NCBI GenBank assembly: GCA_022496805.1
Contig: CM040087.1
Location: 33,318,253 to 33,382,252 of the forward strand
Reading direction: 5' to 3'
Length of the DNA: 64,000 nucleotides
Origin: Pohlia nutans
Lineage: Eukaryota > Streptophyta > Bryopsida > Bryales > Mniaceae
How positions within the stretch are numbered: the stretch's first letter is position 1; each line of letters begins with the position of its first letter. Of the stretch, positions 35,501-56,801 are shown in pieces. Both the position numbers and the translations under genes were made by a program. Below the pieces are notes generated by a model. That model was given only the letters and a program-made list of their open reading frames with translations. It did not search any database and was not told the origin of the DNA.

Positions 35501-36165
35501 CTAAATTCAGCGAGGCAGTGGAAAGGTGCTTCTTTATTTTGCCCTGTATACTACGAGATTGCTCTTAGTTTATTCCGCATTTCACTGTGCTTTTTCCTGT
35601 TGTAACATTAATCTTTTCTGTTTCACTACAAGTAGCGACTAATCCAATTTCAATTGCTGTTCTCAGGTGTGAGGACAGGCAGACAAGGAAAGTGTTGAAC
35701 ATGGTGCGTGACTTGTATGCCTTGGATCGAATCTGGAAGGACATTGGCACTTACCGCAACCAAGACTATATTGCCCCGAACAAGGCTAAGGTAAGTATTT
35801 GGCAATCCTTAGTAAGGCGTGCATGTTGCATTGCTCTTGGACGTGATCCAGTTTGATTTGGAGGGTTTCCATTTTACGTTGCTCTGTGCTTTCCGAAATG
35901 ATCACCTATTCACCTGTTCACCTATTGATGTGTCTCATTCGGGCACATCAACATGGGATTGAGTTTCACTCCTTAATAACTTTTTGTCATCCTTCGATGT
36001 TTTCAGGCTATTCATCGACTGGTAGAGTATTTGAGCTTCGAATTGAAAGGGGTAGCAGGGTCTCTCGTTGATGGTTTTGGCATTCCCGACGCACTGTTGC
36101 GCGCCCCCATCGGCCTTCAGTCGGGCCAGTACTCCGAGTATACACAACAGGTCGGATTTGAGTAG
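31749..36165 (+). CDS. ACX2: Peroxisomal acyl-CoA oxidase, ACX2 type
   Basis: The first enzyme of peroxisomal beta-oxidation: it oxidises long-chain acyl-CoA to trans-2-enoyl-CoA using FAD and yields H2O2. Ten coding exons: 31749-31947, 32220-32469, 32690-32805, 33238-33745, 34034-34169, 34490-34726, 34933-35112, 35359-35525, 35667-35790 and 36007-36165. All are GT-AG and phase-consistent, giving 691 residues (Arabidopsis ACX2 has 692). A PTS2 signal, RLDRLASHL (R-L-x5-H-L), is at residues 24-32, and the C-terminus is not SKL-like. FAD/substrate-domain motifs include [25 protein letters not shown] and [18 protein letters not shown] is at 448-453 and QTFEGDNTV supplies the catalytic Glu, E473 by family analogy. 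An AT microsatellite lies just inside intron 2. No break is seen. Confidence 0.96.
32489..32558. repeat. (AT)n microsatellite in ACX2 intron 2
   Basis: About 35 AT units starting about 19 bp after the donor site of exon 2. It accounts for the Ile-Tyr repeat frames on both strands. It is likely to vary in length. Confidence 0.95.
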
Positions 36166-36934
36166 GCCGACTCGTATACCGGTTATTGCAGTTTTGGGTG
36201 TTACAAGCATGAAGTTGCTTTTCTACATGATTTCAAGCAATCAGGTGGGTACTAACATTTCATGCAGTCAACACCCTCAATGATGGTTCCTTGTCTAGCC
36301 GTGTTCATTGCCGCAGTTCGGTAATCTTCCCAAAATTTGAGGAGTAGCAGGGACACAACGTTCCTCGTGAATTACTGGTATTAGCTCGGCACGGAATACT
36401 CCTCGAGGTAGCTTTACTTTAACAAATTCTTCAGATATGTCCGGACTCTACATTGTGAAGGGACGTTTGTACTGCAATTGATGCGTACTAACTAAAGGAA
36501 GCTTCAGGTATTTATCGGAGATGCTTTGCAAGAGAATGTCATCAATGAGACTGAATGATTTGTTCTCTCAACCCTCTAGTGAGACACTGACTTAATTGCA
36601 CATTTCTTTTATATCCTGAGAATCTGTCATGTGTACATATATTTGATTGATTTCACAATGCTCTCCAGTTCAAGAGCGTCCACAAGTGAAGGTTGACAAA
36701 GATTTCAACCAATTGTTACATGGTAGGGCATTACCAGCCATGTCTATGTATATCTGAAAATGAGGTGCCATCCGTCAATAGTTTTTTTGTCCTCCCCAAA
36801 AACTGAAAAAATATTTGCAAATGGATACAAAAATTTGAAAACGGTCTTGTTTTTAAAAAAAATGACCCTTTTATACCTAATTTTGAAAAATATATTTCTA
36901 CACATAGACCAAGACCTTGTTTTCAGATTTGGGT
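36166..36934. other. ACX2 3' flank, no further gene
   Basis: Probable 3' UTR followed by AT-rich DNA. No clear poly(A) signal could be singled out and no coding exon is supported. Confidence 0.4.
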
Positions 36935-36938
36935 TTAA

Positions 36939-37741
36939 CCCTTTTGTGCCCAGGGTACTGTAGCTAGGAGCTTTGAATTTCAGTGGGTTTTTCCACTGTG
37001 ATTGAGATTATCAGAAATACAATATATTAAATTAGAAAGTAGCCGTACAATTCTATTCTCAACTCGAGAGCACACATTTTGTTAAAATTTGAGAACCATC
37101 CAACGGTGGGATCGGAAGATTATAGTATGTATTTGAACTGTATAATGCACGCTCAAAAATGAGATTTTGGGGGGTGTGTGACTTCAAAGTTAAATAGAAT
37201 GTGGGTTAAATTTTCAAATATGAAAGTAAAGAAGTTCAGCTATGCCCTATGCCAACACCTCTCCGTTGCAATCTTTCATATCAAAAATAGACTCACACAT
37301 AATTATTGTAAATTTTATAAGTGAAAGTGACTTATCCATATACGGTTTAGGCAAAATTTTATACGTTGAAAATTGACGGGAGTGGGTACATTAGTCAAGA
37401 TCGGATTACACACACTAATGGAAGATGAAGAAGAGAACACAATACAAAAAAAACAAAACAAGATAACAAACTTCCAAACACAAGAAATACTGCATAATAC
37501 ATGTGTTGTATTTGTAAGTATGTACTGTATTTTCAAGTATTTGCAGTATTTTTGCATTTTGTTGATAGGTATTTTGATAGTCGTACAATTCCAAATTGAA
37601 AATTTCTTTTTTTGGAAGATGTATAATGTATGTGGCATAATCTGAACTTCAAAATTGAAGTTCAAATTCTTCACGGATTCTCTACTATTTGCATTTCGAA
37701 CGTTGCAGTGACCATAATGTGGTCAGCTGGGCACTAAAGGG
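36939..37741. mobile_element. TTAA element, family J
   Basis: 803 bp between TTAA at 36935-36938 and 37742-37745. Ends CCCTTTTGTGCCCAG and CTGGGCACTAAAGGG form a clear inverted repeat. Inside the right end lies GACCATAATGTGGTC, a palindrome. Frames at 37315-37674 are AT-rich shadows. Confidence 0.8.
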
Positions 37742-37745
37742 TTAA

Positions 37746-38669
37746 AAAAAATGAGTACATTTTTTTGAAAAACAAAGTGCATTTTGATATTTATAGTACT
37801 CATTTCTATATACAAATTAACATTTTTTTTGGAAACAAATGGATGCTTTATTTCCATTGCTCAAACAGATTACAAACATCACACAATGAACTAAGAGAGC
37901 TCCTCCATGTTTTGAGTACTCCTCTATGGGTAAATTTTTTGGATTTTTCTTTTAACAATATCTTAATTAGACCCAAAGCTCCTAATCATTTCCAACTAAG
38001 AGCGATGTCCCCACTGTAACTTGAAGCCCAAGAGCAATCTCAATTATGCTCAGGGTTTCTATCAAATAGGGAAGTATTAGCCCTCATAGCGTGCATCCGA
38101 CCAAAATTGCATTGATGTCCTCTATAGTGCTAATAAACACTTCTAAGGGGAGCCTACGTCCTAGCTATCACTTAGGTAGTTTAAAGTCACTCGAGACTAG
38201 AACTCTTTGTTTTTAGATGCAAATATAGACATGACTAATAATGCAATTTGAACATGCGATGACATCCCAACAAAAATCAACGTAGTGTTCTTCAGTCCTT
38301 GCTCAACCACAACTTTATTCTACAATGCTACTACAATGTAAACTACTAATAAAATAGTCTAATTCTTCAATCCTTGTTACTTGCACCACGTGAAGTTAGA
38401 AAAAATGATTCCTTTGATCCTTTAACAGATGCTTGAGATTCAGAGGTGCAACAATGGGCCTCTAAAGAATGTTATGAAGGCAAGAATGCTTACACCTATG
38501 ACCTTGTAGGCAAACTCAATATCCTTTAGGGAAATTATTTCATTTTATTTTTCAGAGATAAAATCACATGTCTTCTATGAGTTGTAATTTTAAAAGAATT
38601 TTCGTGAAAATTTTCATGGATTTTTGAAGTAAGAATTAAGAAAATTCATATTAAATACAAAATTCGATT
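37746..38669. other. Intergenic region, no gene recognised
   Basis: No exon or bounded repeat is supported. The stretch 38030-38530 is less AT-rich and could be an old retroelement, but no protein motif was seen. Confidence 0.35.
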
Positions 38670-38673
38670 TTAA

Positions 38674-39214
38674 CCCTTTAGCGCACCGGCGTCCAGAATC
38701 TAGACGCCGGATGAATTTCAGCAGCTCGATTTCTGTAGGTACCGGATGTTTTTCATCCTTTTTTTTTTTTTTTTCATTCTTGTGCTAGTTAAATACCATT
38801 TGTACGGTATGGATCTTCCAAATAAGATAATGTGAATTTTTGAAATATTACAAAAGTGATTAATGTCAAGTTTCAATCTTAGTTCAAAAAGAAAGACCTT
38901 AAATATGATTTTCCATAGTAAGTAGAATCAAATAATGGAAACCATACCATCTCGTAGTGCATGTCATTCTAATTTCATTACAATATTTTTAAATTTTTTT
39001 GTGTTAATTTTGGATTTTTAATTGAATTTCAAGAGAAAACCTTGCAAAATTACTTTAAAAATATTAATAATAAATATGATGAATCCAACCGTACAGATGT
39101 TATCTACACATTGACATTTACAACTTTGTTTTGTACATCAACTCCATTTTCGTTTTTCATCAACCATTTTATAACAAATCTTTGAAAACAGTGTTGAATC
39201 GGGACGTTAAAGGG
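38674..39214. mobile_element. TTAA element, family B copy 3, reversed
   Basis: 541 bp between TTAA at 38670-38673 and 39215-39218. It starts CCCTTTAGCGCACC, then has the palindrome GCGTCCAGAATCTAGACGC, and ends GGGACGTTAAAGGG. The interior is the reverse complement of 15752-16298 and is uninterrupted. Confidence 0.85.
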
Positions 39215-39218
39215 TTAA

Positions 39219-40334
39219 ACCCCAAACAATTCATTGTAGGTGTATTTCATAGTGTAGAACTTCAATGTAAAACATATTTCTGTACCATTTTATAATTAGA
39301 AAACCGACAAACATTGGGTACAGGTTCAAAGTTCCAATTACAATAAAATATGTTTAATTTTAGAAATACTTGAAATTTTCAAATTGAACTAAACACTACA
39401 ATTGATGAACTTTGTTTCATTAATTGAACTCAAATTCAAAAGGATCATTTTAATGGCTAAGCAATTTTATAAAAACAAAATTAAAAATGGATGGGAAATT
39501 GCAATATTTCATCCAACATTGTTCATTTGAAATCATTCATAACCACTTTTTAGATCTTTACACTTAAGGTTAAAATCTATGTACAAGCTTGCACTTTCAA
39601 AATATGATACAAATGGTATAATAGTAATAGTAACGCTTGTCTAAGAGATCAACGTGAATGGAGAGTTTGATGGAGGTGATTCACATCTATCTATACTTCC
39701 AGAGCATGAATAGCGAGATCTATCCTTAGTGTTTCTCCTCTCAGAGATAATCTTTATATTACAAATGACAAAATAGAAATATTAAATTGTCCACAACATT
39801 CAATAGCCTTCATTCGCTCTGCCTTGCCTTCGAGGAGAATGTGCAGAATATCCGACATCATCATCCATGCAAAATCAATAGTTAGCTCATTTTACAGGAA
39901 AGTGGAGGTAATAGCAACCAAGAAGGGAAGGTCAAAGCTCAAAGCTCAAGGCACATAATGAAAAAGAAGATATTGTAGTGACTTAATGCCGACACTAGCG
40001 CAACATGCCAGTCAACATTAGCTGACAGCTTTTCAAAATAAAAATAAAATTGTAAAAACAAAGAGATTTTTTGTGGTTTTTTTTTTTCATTTTTTTTTCA
40101 CTCCACTCCAACAACCTCCAACGACTGGTTCTATCCATCCCTTATCTGGATGAACTTTTGTACCGTTGGATGGATGTAAAGGCATTGTGCATGAAGGCTA
40201 CTAAATGTTATGCCAACCCAAATTTTACAAGATGTACAAAGAAGGGTTCACTTGGATGGTTATCCATAACTTTCTCATCCAAGGTCCAAATTCAAAAATT
40301 CCAATTGGGTTGAAAAGCTCTTCAAGTCATCTTT
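39219..40334. other. Region 3' of the P450, no gene recognised
   Basis: AT-rich sequence without a supported exon or bounded element. The last hundred bases before 40335 probably include the P450 3' UTR. Confidence 0.35.
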
Positions 40335-49294
<8,960 letters not shown>

Positions 49295-49751
49295 GCTCAC
49301 TCACTCTCTCCCGAGCAACAACAGCACTAAAGACGCGTCTCGGATGATTCTCGATCAAGAGCAACAACAGCTTTGATTCTCGATCAAGAGCAGCAACAAC
49401 AAGAGAGAAACAACTAACTGTCTTCAATTGTGATCCAAGAGCAAGTTCGAAGGGGAGAAATGACTTCGGTGGAACCGGGCGCCCAAGCTCTCCGCATGAT
49501 TAATTAAAGCCCTGAACCAGAACTACACGCTCTCGTCACACGTGCAGGAGGAGAAACTCGTGCATGATGAAGAGGTTCTCCTCATTCGTCGAAGAGCTCA
49601 CCACAAGGAGCCCTGACCATATTACTGGGCAGTAAAGGCTACAAGAATGATGGTGAATTCTTGGTAAATGGTAATCACTTGCTACATTGAACAACCACTT
49701 TGAAAAACCACTTTGAAAAACTTGCTATAAACTGCAGTTTGGCAGTAACGT
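49295..49751. promoter_or_regulatory. P450 upstream region
   Basis: The segment before the P450 ATG (minus strand) has a leader containing a duplicated AGCAACAACAGC / TTGATTCTCGATCAAGAGC block at 49345-49400. No TATA box is confidently placed. Promoter function is inferred from position. Confidence 0.35.
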
Positions 49752-49755
49752 TTAA

Positions 49756-50324
49756 CCCCTAAACGTCCTCACCTATGTCCAATTTGGGCAGTTTTGCAAA
49801 GATGCATTATAAAATGCAACTAACATGAATATTTGAAACTTGATGTATGAATAAAAGTTATACATCTTGAATTTTAGATTCAATCTATACGGTTAGATCT
49901 GTGATTGCTATCACTAATATTTTTCTATAAATTTTGAAACATAAAATAAAAAATTATTTTGTAATTCAATTACGAATAAGATATTTACAATATGGGGATG
50001 AAATTTGTTGTGATGGCTTATAATGTAGTACTCTAGGTGTAGTGATTTTTGGAGATTTTTTGGATGCTTGATTTTATGAGTTTATTTTTTCAAGAACACT
50101 TTTAGACTAAAACCTTAAAAATTTTGGGTGAAACACTACAACACAAAATGAGGCATAAATTTTTCAAAAATTGTTTGCTTTTCGATCAGATCACACATAC
50201 ATGAAGCTAACTTCCCATAAAAAATTCAGTAAAAAAATCACACTACAAAAAGTGCATGACGGATGAGAAAATGTGGATGAAATCTGTACATCATGCAAAA
50301 TATGCATGGTTGGGCAGTTAGGGG
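49756..50324. mobile_element. TTAA element, family C copy 4
   Basis: TTAA at 49752-49755 and 50325-50328; ends CCCCTAAACGTCC and GGGCAGTTAGGGG. The interior (CTTGAATTTTAGATTCAATC and following) is related to family C but diverged. Confidence 0.75.
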
Positions 50325-50328
50325 TTAA

Positions 50329-50906
50329 GCTTACTTCCGAGTGAATTAGACGAAGTCCCCACCATGTCTCGTCTAGATGTGTGCACGTGGCGCAGCTCCA
50401 AACCCTACTTATGAGATCCAGCCACTTGCACATATCGACACTGTTGAAGACGAAGAGTGAGACACGGAACGTAGGATGGATTGCCTCGTAGACCTTTTTG
50501 TGTGCAACCTTCTTCTCCGGTCCTCCCTTCCTCATGGCCCATTCACACCAAGCCTCTGCCGCACTTGCGTTCGCGTTCCCGAAATGGAGGAAGGTAAAAC
50601 CCAAAAACAAAAAAATATTGAAAGCCTTGTCTTTTCTTGCTGCAACTATTGTGCAACTACAATTCACTACCGCAAGTTGGGCTATGCTCCTTTTTTGCGT
50701 TGCGTTCATCCATGCGTTGCGTTGTCATGCGTTCGAGTAATTTCTCATTTCATACTTTATATTTCTTGTTTCCCAGCAGATTCCCTCAAAGTTACCTAAT
50801 GCACGCATGGATGCTGAAGCTCTGCTATATGTGAATGGGCCTTCAGGCTCGGCTGCAGACGTCACCACAAAATCCAAGGCCAGATGGGATCTGTGTCAGA
50901 ACTAAG
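50329..50906. other. Intergenic region, no gene recognised
   Basis: Overlapping frames of up to 172 codons occur on both strands, without recognisable motifs. It has more balanced composition than the flanking transposons and may be a decayed gene or element fragment. Confidence 0.35.
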
Positions 50907-50910
50907 TTAA

Positions 50911-51878
50911 CCCTTTAACGTCCCATTCCTTTGCAGAAAAGTCAAACTACACTTTTATACACAGTTCAACATTCAAGAATTAATAAAATATATTTTTTGA
51001 TATTTTTCATGCATGAAATTGTATGTTTCCTATTATTCCTAAAAATTTCTAATTTTTTTAATACAAAATGAATTTTTTACAAATTTTTAGATCAAACACT
51101 TCAAGAAATTCATATTAATTACAAAAAATCTTCAAAAAATATAGTTTTTTTTAGAACATGTGCAAATGACAATGGAGAATCATATGATATATTTTTGTAG
51201 AATTTTTAAATTTTAATTATTAAAATTCAAAAAGTGAACATTCTATGCAGTGCAATTTAGACCTTGAGCTACCTAGCTTGCAACAGAAATAAAATATTCA
51301 ATACTTGAAATTTGTAAGATCCGAAAAGTGAAGTGAAAACTAGACTTGATAAACTTCATTTTCTCAATTGAGAGCAATATCAAAAAACGTCATCTTCAAG
51401 TTCAAAATTGGCTTTGACCAACAATCAGAGCATCATCAACCCACCGCAGGAAAAGGCACATGTCCGTTACCTTTTATGCGGTGGGGCTCCCAACTGGTTT
51501 TTGGCCGTTCCAATGCAGGAAAGGCACCGCCCTTCTCGCTGCTGCGCACGCCACTTATCTGCTCTTGCCTGTTATTTTTACGATTGCTCCTGCGCCCACT
51601 ACCTTGGCTTAAGAAGAGAAGTCAACGCGGCCACGATGGCAAAGATGGAGATTCCACTTGCTTCGGTGGCCACAAGTGGACGAGGTGGTAGATTTGGATG
51701 AGGTGGCAGACTTACAGTGCTAGTTTGGGACCGCGGGTTGGAGAGGAAGCATCAACATACAAAACACCACACAGGCGGCCCTGCAGACCAGCCTGGAAAT
51801 GTGCGATACAGCGCCTTGATGCAGTTTCTGCATAGATGATGCTCTCATCCACTATTTGGATGCGCGGTCCTTAAAGGG
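50911..51878. mobile_element. TTAA element, family K, with a GC-richer internal segment
   Basis: 968 bp between TTAA at 50907-50910 and 51879-51882. Ends CCCTTTAACGTCCC and GGTCCTTAAAGGG. The left 450 bp is AT-rich, but 51410-51830 is GC-richer with two overlapping frames of about 100 codons, none recognised. The TTAA at the right is also the site of the next insertion. Confidence 0.7.
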
Positions 51879-51881
51879 TTA

Positions 51882-52303
51882 AAGTAGACGACCTGTTTCC
51901 GATCGGGCCCCCAATCACGCAGTATAGGACGACCTATTTTCGTGAATAGGCCTACATTATTTTCGAATTTATTTGTAAACGGTGGTGGAAACATGTTTCT
52001 GCTTAATATGGAAGGGTTGGCGCCTAGAATGGAAACTTGTGACCAAGTTAGTATGATATCATGTGTTCTCGAAATCTAGTTTTACAGTTCTTGGAAATAG
52101 GTTAGTCTATATTGCGAGAACGGGTTGGAGAGAATCTTCACTTTGAAAATTCGTAGTAAATTCGATATTGCCCCAAAATCTGTTCAAAAATATGTTACCT
52201 TCTTCAAATCTATTTCCCTACACTGCAAAATTATTTTCCTATTTGTTACTCCACCGGAAGTATGCTGAATTGCTTAAGGTGATCGGAAACAGGTCGTCTA
52301 CTT
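51882..52303. mobile_element. 422-bp TA-flanked TIR element, copy 2
   Basis: The near-identical inverted counterpart of 9048-9469: same length, same AAGTAGACGACCTGTTTCC termini, flanked by TA at 51880-51881 and 52304-52305. The left TA lies within the TTAA that ends family K. Confidence 0.8.
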
Positions 52304-52566
52304 TAAAAGCACTTTGAAAGTTCAAAATAGTTCTCTCTGGCTCTCGATCTCTATCTATCAAGAGCATCTAGACACCTTGGGTAATTCTACAATTCTACGG
52401 TTTCATTCATCACCACAAGAAATGATGGGTACTGTATTGTGCACGGCACGCTTGTGCAACTGGTTGGAAAATGATGATGAGGGGGAAAGTGAAGGAGTGA
52501 GTGACGCCACAGTCCACACATTCTAACGAGTGCCACGCTGTCTGTCGGAATGCCCAGTTTATCTGC

Positions 52567-53010
52567 TGCCACGTCAGATGCCCACATTTCATTGGTCAAC
52601 ACCTAGTACTGGGTCTCACAGAGATGGAGCTTCAATTCACTAGTAAAGTGGGTGACCCAATAACTAATGTGTACTATAAGTCAACAATATCTCCAACAAG
52701 TGTTCACTGAAATCTTCTAATTCTATACCAGTACCATACATGGAAGGCATTTTCATCTCAAATAATTAATAAAAGTTGAAACAGTGCAGGTGCCACGTCG
52801 GATGCCCAGGTTTCATTGGTCAACACCTACTACTGGATTTCAAAGAGATGGACCTTCAATTCACTAGTAAAGTGGACGACCCAATAACTGACATGTACTA
52901 TAAATCAACAATACCTCTAACACGTGTTCATTGAAATCTTCTAATTCTATACCAATACCGTACATGGAAGGCATGATTGGCACTTTCATGAGGAATAATT
53001 AATAAAAGTT
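52567..53010. repeat. Tandem duplication of 224 bp
   Basis: TGCCACGTCAGATGCCCA at 52567 recurs as TGCCACGTCGGATGCCCA at 52791, and the following 200 bp match closely, including GGTCAACACCTA and CTTCAATTCACTAGTAAAGT. No coding frame is shared. Confidence 0.8.
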
Positions 53011-53384
53011 GAAACAGTGGAGGTCGGCACTTTCATGTTGAATATTTAATAAAAGTTGAAACAATGAAGATCGGCACTTTCATGTCGAATAATTAATAAA
53101 AGTTGAAACACTGGAGGTCGGCAATTTCAAAAGTAATTATTAAGAAAATTTCTATTAATAGCTCACATTAAAATATTTTCGGCTGCTAAACATTTTGTTT
53201 TATTTTGTCTTATTTTTGTTAAGTATTATGTTTTCATCTAATTTAATTTGAGTATTTTATCTTTTGACTTTTTGTTGACTTTATTTTTGTTGATTTTGAA
53301 AAAATACTTGATAAATTTATTTATGTATTCGGCAATTTTTTGGGGAATAATTTTCTGCCGACCTTGCCTTCCACATACGGTACT
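52955..53384. mobile_element. TIR element, family G copy 2, with three 47-bp tandem repeats
   Basis: Left end ATACCGTACATGGAAGGCA; right end TGCCTTCCACATACGGTA. Between 52981 and 53128, a 47-bp unit containing AATAATTAATAAAAGTTGAA and GGTCGGCACTTTCAT occurs three times. The remainder is the reverse of 17703-18033. Confidence 0.65.
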
Positions 53385-54265
53385 AGATTAGCGTGAAAAA
53401 ACTTAAAACCTTGGATTATGGGCCATCTAGTATAGAAGACATGTCATTCCCTATTTTGAGGGAACAATGACTACTAGGTGAATATTATGCTTTATATTTT
53501 TGTCTTTTTATGACCACAACCATTCATGAGTAGTGACATAGCCCATGTGTCTGGCACGGTTTCATTCCTCTTTCATTTATAATAAGTAAAAAATAGTTTC
53601 CTAATATTTCCAAATTTCATTTTTTGAATTAATTTCTGTTAGACCTAAAAACCCATAGTAAAGTCATAAGGATTTTATTGAATTTTCTTTAAAAAATTTA
53701 GAAGTATAAGGATACCAAAGCTGTATAGGTCTTGAACTATGTATACCGTATCAACATGCCAAGGATTCATCATAAATTTAGTGACTTTGAAAAAAAGTGT
53801 AGAATTTTTTGAGTGTTTCCACTAGAGAACAATGACAACTAAAATTTTGACTTTGAAATTCATTTTTATGGTGAATATGTTGAACTTTGAATTTTTGTAG
53901 GATTTTGTACATCATAAACTATAACCTTGTGCACTTCTACATTATATTCATTCATACTTGATCAAGCTATGGCTTTATGAGTGAAAATGGATACTCAAAA
54001 AATTGTCACGAAAGAAAAGAAAAAAATAACAAAATGCTTAATAAAAGCTAAATAATTTGTTGATTCAAATGACAACATCAATCAATAGTATTATGAAAAA
54101 CATGAATTAGATAGAACCAATTTATATATCATTGGAATCAACGAAGAATATTAAATATGTTGGTTCAAAAAAAATCTACACGTGAGACCTTTGTCTTCAA
54201 AGTTCACATTAGATCATAAATACAGTAGGATCTAAAAAAAATTGAATTCTTGGCTTTGAATTTTC
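53385..54265. other. AT-rich intergenic region
   Basis: No gene or bounded element is supported here. Confidence 0.4.
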
Positions 54266-55627
54266 TGATATCAAGATGGCTCTAAATAGTGAAATAAATA
54301 AACCAGAGTGTGATGTCTTAACAGAATGAACCGGTATTTAGAACCGTGAATGAGAGTCCACTGTAGAAAGATGTGACAGTGGTTTAAAAAGTGTTATATA
54401 AAAGGGCTGCACTAGCTGTAATTACAATACGTGACAGAGGGTCAGATTCAATACACAACTAGGATACTTGATGTTCAGATTCTATGATAGTTGAGTGTTG
54501 AAATTGAATTTCTATATCATTTACGCTCAAACGTACATCAAGTTTGGGCACATCGATAGGGACGATGATTTCCAGGTATCGCACCACCTTGAAAATCTGC
54601 ACTGAGATGTTGTGCACTTTGGGATCCGGGAGCTCAAACACAAACACATCGCCCTCGTCCAGACATTAATGCTCCATCAGTTCTAAGAGAAGAGAAAATG
54701 TGGAAGGTTAGAGTCTTCTCTTAGAATTGATGCTTAACAGATTCTAGAACCAAAAGGAAAGGAACAACATGATCATGAGGTTTTAGATTTGCCTTTGTCC
54801 TCAGCTACCTTAGAGCGACCTTGCATCCATGGTTTGATCAACTTCGTCCACAATGGCTGTGAGTTGTTTGCTCTCGGAGCTTTTCTCTGAGCTCAAGCAA
54901 CTCGATCACTCATTTCATGTGCAGTTTGGGAAAAAAAACTCGTAGCCGCAAAGTCGGAACTCATACACAAGAAGTGGCCCATCACTAACCTAGGCCATTC
55001 CAACTGACTGAGAAAAGCTTCGAGAGCGAACAACTCATAGCCATTGTGGACGAAGTTGATCAAACCATGGATGCAACGTCGCTCTAAGGTAGCTGAGGAC
55101 AAAGGCAAATCTAAAACCTCATGATCATGTTGTTCCTTTCCTTTTGGTTCTAGAATCTGTTAAGCATCAATTCTAAGAGAAGACTCTAACCTTCCACATT
55201 TTCTCTTCTCTTAGAACTGATGGAGCATTAATGTCAGGATGAGGGCGATGTGTTTGTGTTTGAGCTCCCGGATCCCAAAGTGCACAACATCTCAGTGCAA
55301 ATTTTCAAGGTGGTGCCATACCTGGAAATCATCGTCCCTGCCGATGTGCCCAAACTTGATGTACGTCTGAGCGTGAATGATATAGAAATTCAATTTCAAC
55401 ACTCAACTATCATTGAATCTGAACATCAAGTATCCTAGTTGTGTATTGGATCTGACCCTCTGTCACGTATTGTAATTACAGTGCAGCCCTTTTATATAAC
55501 ACTTTTTAAGCCACTGTCGCATCTTTCTACAGTGGACTCTCATTCACGGTTCTAAATACCGGTTCATTCTGTTATGACATCACAGTCTGGTTTATTTATT
55601 TCACTATTTAAAGCCGTCTTAATACCA
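54266..55627. repeat. Long inverted repeat made of a B3-domain gene fragment
   Basis: Two arms of about 620 bp (54266-54888 and 55009-55627) are reverse complements around a 120-bp spacer. Each arm encodes a fragment reading DEGDVFVFELPDPKVHNISV and QIFKVV, on the minus strand at left and the plus strand at right. This resembles the C-terminal part of a plant B3 DNA-binding domain (EGDvcvFEL then a hydrophobic strand). Arm copies differ at a few residues (R/P, I/A). No start, full domain or intact gene is present, so it is a captured or duplicated gene fragment. A transcript through it would fold into a long hairpin. Confidence 0.8.
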
Positions 55628-56797
55628 TTACAACTTCCACTGGTTTCAACCAGTAAGTACGAACACCGAGGTCTTCTTTGAAATTTTGCATAGTCTAAAG
55701 ACTGAATGAATCACATACTCATGCAGAAACTAGATGATGATTTCGATTCGTGAAAATGCCACTTCACAGCATTTTTTAACTGATATCACAGGGAACCATG
55801 TCTAATTCGCTGGGAATTGAAGTAACATTACTGCCAGACTGTTGATAATACCAAGTGACTACCAAAATTTACCATCATTTGCCCACAACACTAACTGAGT
55901 GGTGACACCAAATGAAATGAATGGAATTAGCCATCAAGGGTCCATTCAAGCTAATAGGAGCCAAGGGTGCCCCCTTTGGAGTGCTTTCGAGAGTCCTTAG
56001 AGAAAAATAAATCATGATTTTCATTCAAAGAACAAATTTTTAATGCATTTACCTCAATTTTCATTGAGATAATCATCATTCTCATTCAATAATCCCCAAA
56101 AAATTACTTAAAAAGCATTATTCATCATTTAGAAAAGCACTTACAAGGTCATTAAAAGGATTGATGACAGGGCTTTTTTAGTGCTTTTAATACCTAAATA
56201 TTGACAATATTGTCATCATCCTATACTATGTGTTTTATATACATGTTACAAACATTGACATATCATTTTAATTTTCAATAACAAATTAAATTAAACAAAA
56301 TATTGAAAATGCTTGAAAAAAAGCACTGATGACACTTTAGTTGGCTCCTATTAGCTTGAATGGACCCTCAATCCATCCTCCAAACAATTAAACCCTCCTC
56401 AGATCAAAACAGTAGAAACCATCTGGACCTCGACCAGACTGTGGTTGCTCCTGAACAGACTGGGATGTTAAATCAAGAAAGATAATGTGCACAAAAGGTA
56501 GACAATGTTTATTATGTGACTTGCCACCCAATCATAGAAGTGAGATCTTGTCCAATAGACAATTGTATCTCCTTCACCCACCAAGCCACACTTATAGTCC
56601 TAGTACCGTCTGTCTACATACTTAGAATATGTACAGACTAACTAGACTATTACTTTGGTGTTCTAACTAACTTGGAGTCATAAACTCTTGGTCTATCAGT
56701 TCCCTCGTAAGTAACTTAATTACCATATGAGTAATTTAGGCATAGACCCTTGGTCTATCACTTCCCTCGTGAGTAAGTTACTTACCACATGAGTAAC
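55628..56797. other. Intergenic region containing a TIR element
   Basis: Apart from the element at 55937-56367, no gene is supported. The end of the stretch (about 56690-56797) is a tandem repeat of a roughly 60-bp unit with CTTGGTCTATCA and GAGTAACTTAATTACC motifs. Confidence 0.4.
55937..56367. mobile_element. 431-bp TIR element
   Basis: AGGGTCCATTCAAGCTAATA at the left is mirrored by TATTAGCTTGAATGGACCCT at the right, continuing through GGAGCCAA. AT-rich interior without ORF. The duplication at the ends is ambiguous, so the superfamily is open. Confidence 0.75.
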
Positions 56798-56801
56798 TTA
56801 A

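Noticed and set aside
50191..50709. 172-codon minus-strand frame
   Set aside because: It overlaps the end of a TTAA element, contains no recognisable motif, and competing frames of similar quality exist on the other strand.
52981..53128. Possible CRISPR-like array of 47-bp repeats
   Set aside because: The units are directly contiguous with no unique spacers, in a eukaryotic genome; this is a simple tandem repeat in a transposon.
54893..55108. 71-codon minus-strand frame across the centre of the B3 inverted repeat
   Set aside because: It spans the spacer and both arm edges, so it cannot be a real exon; it is a by-product of the palindrome.
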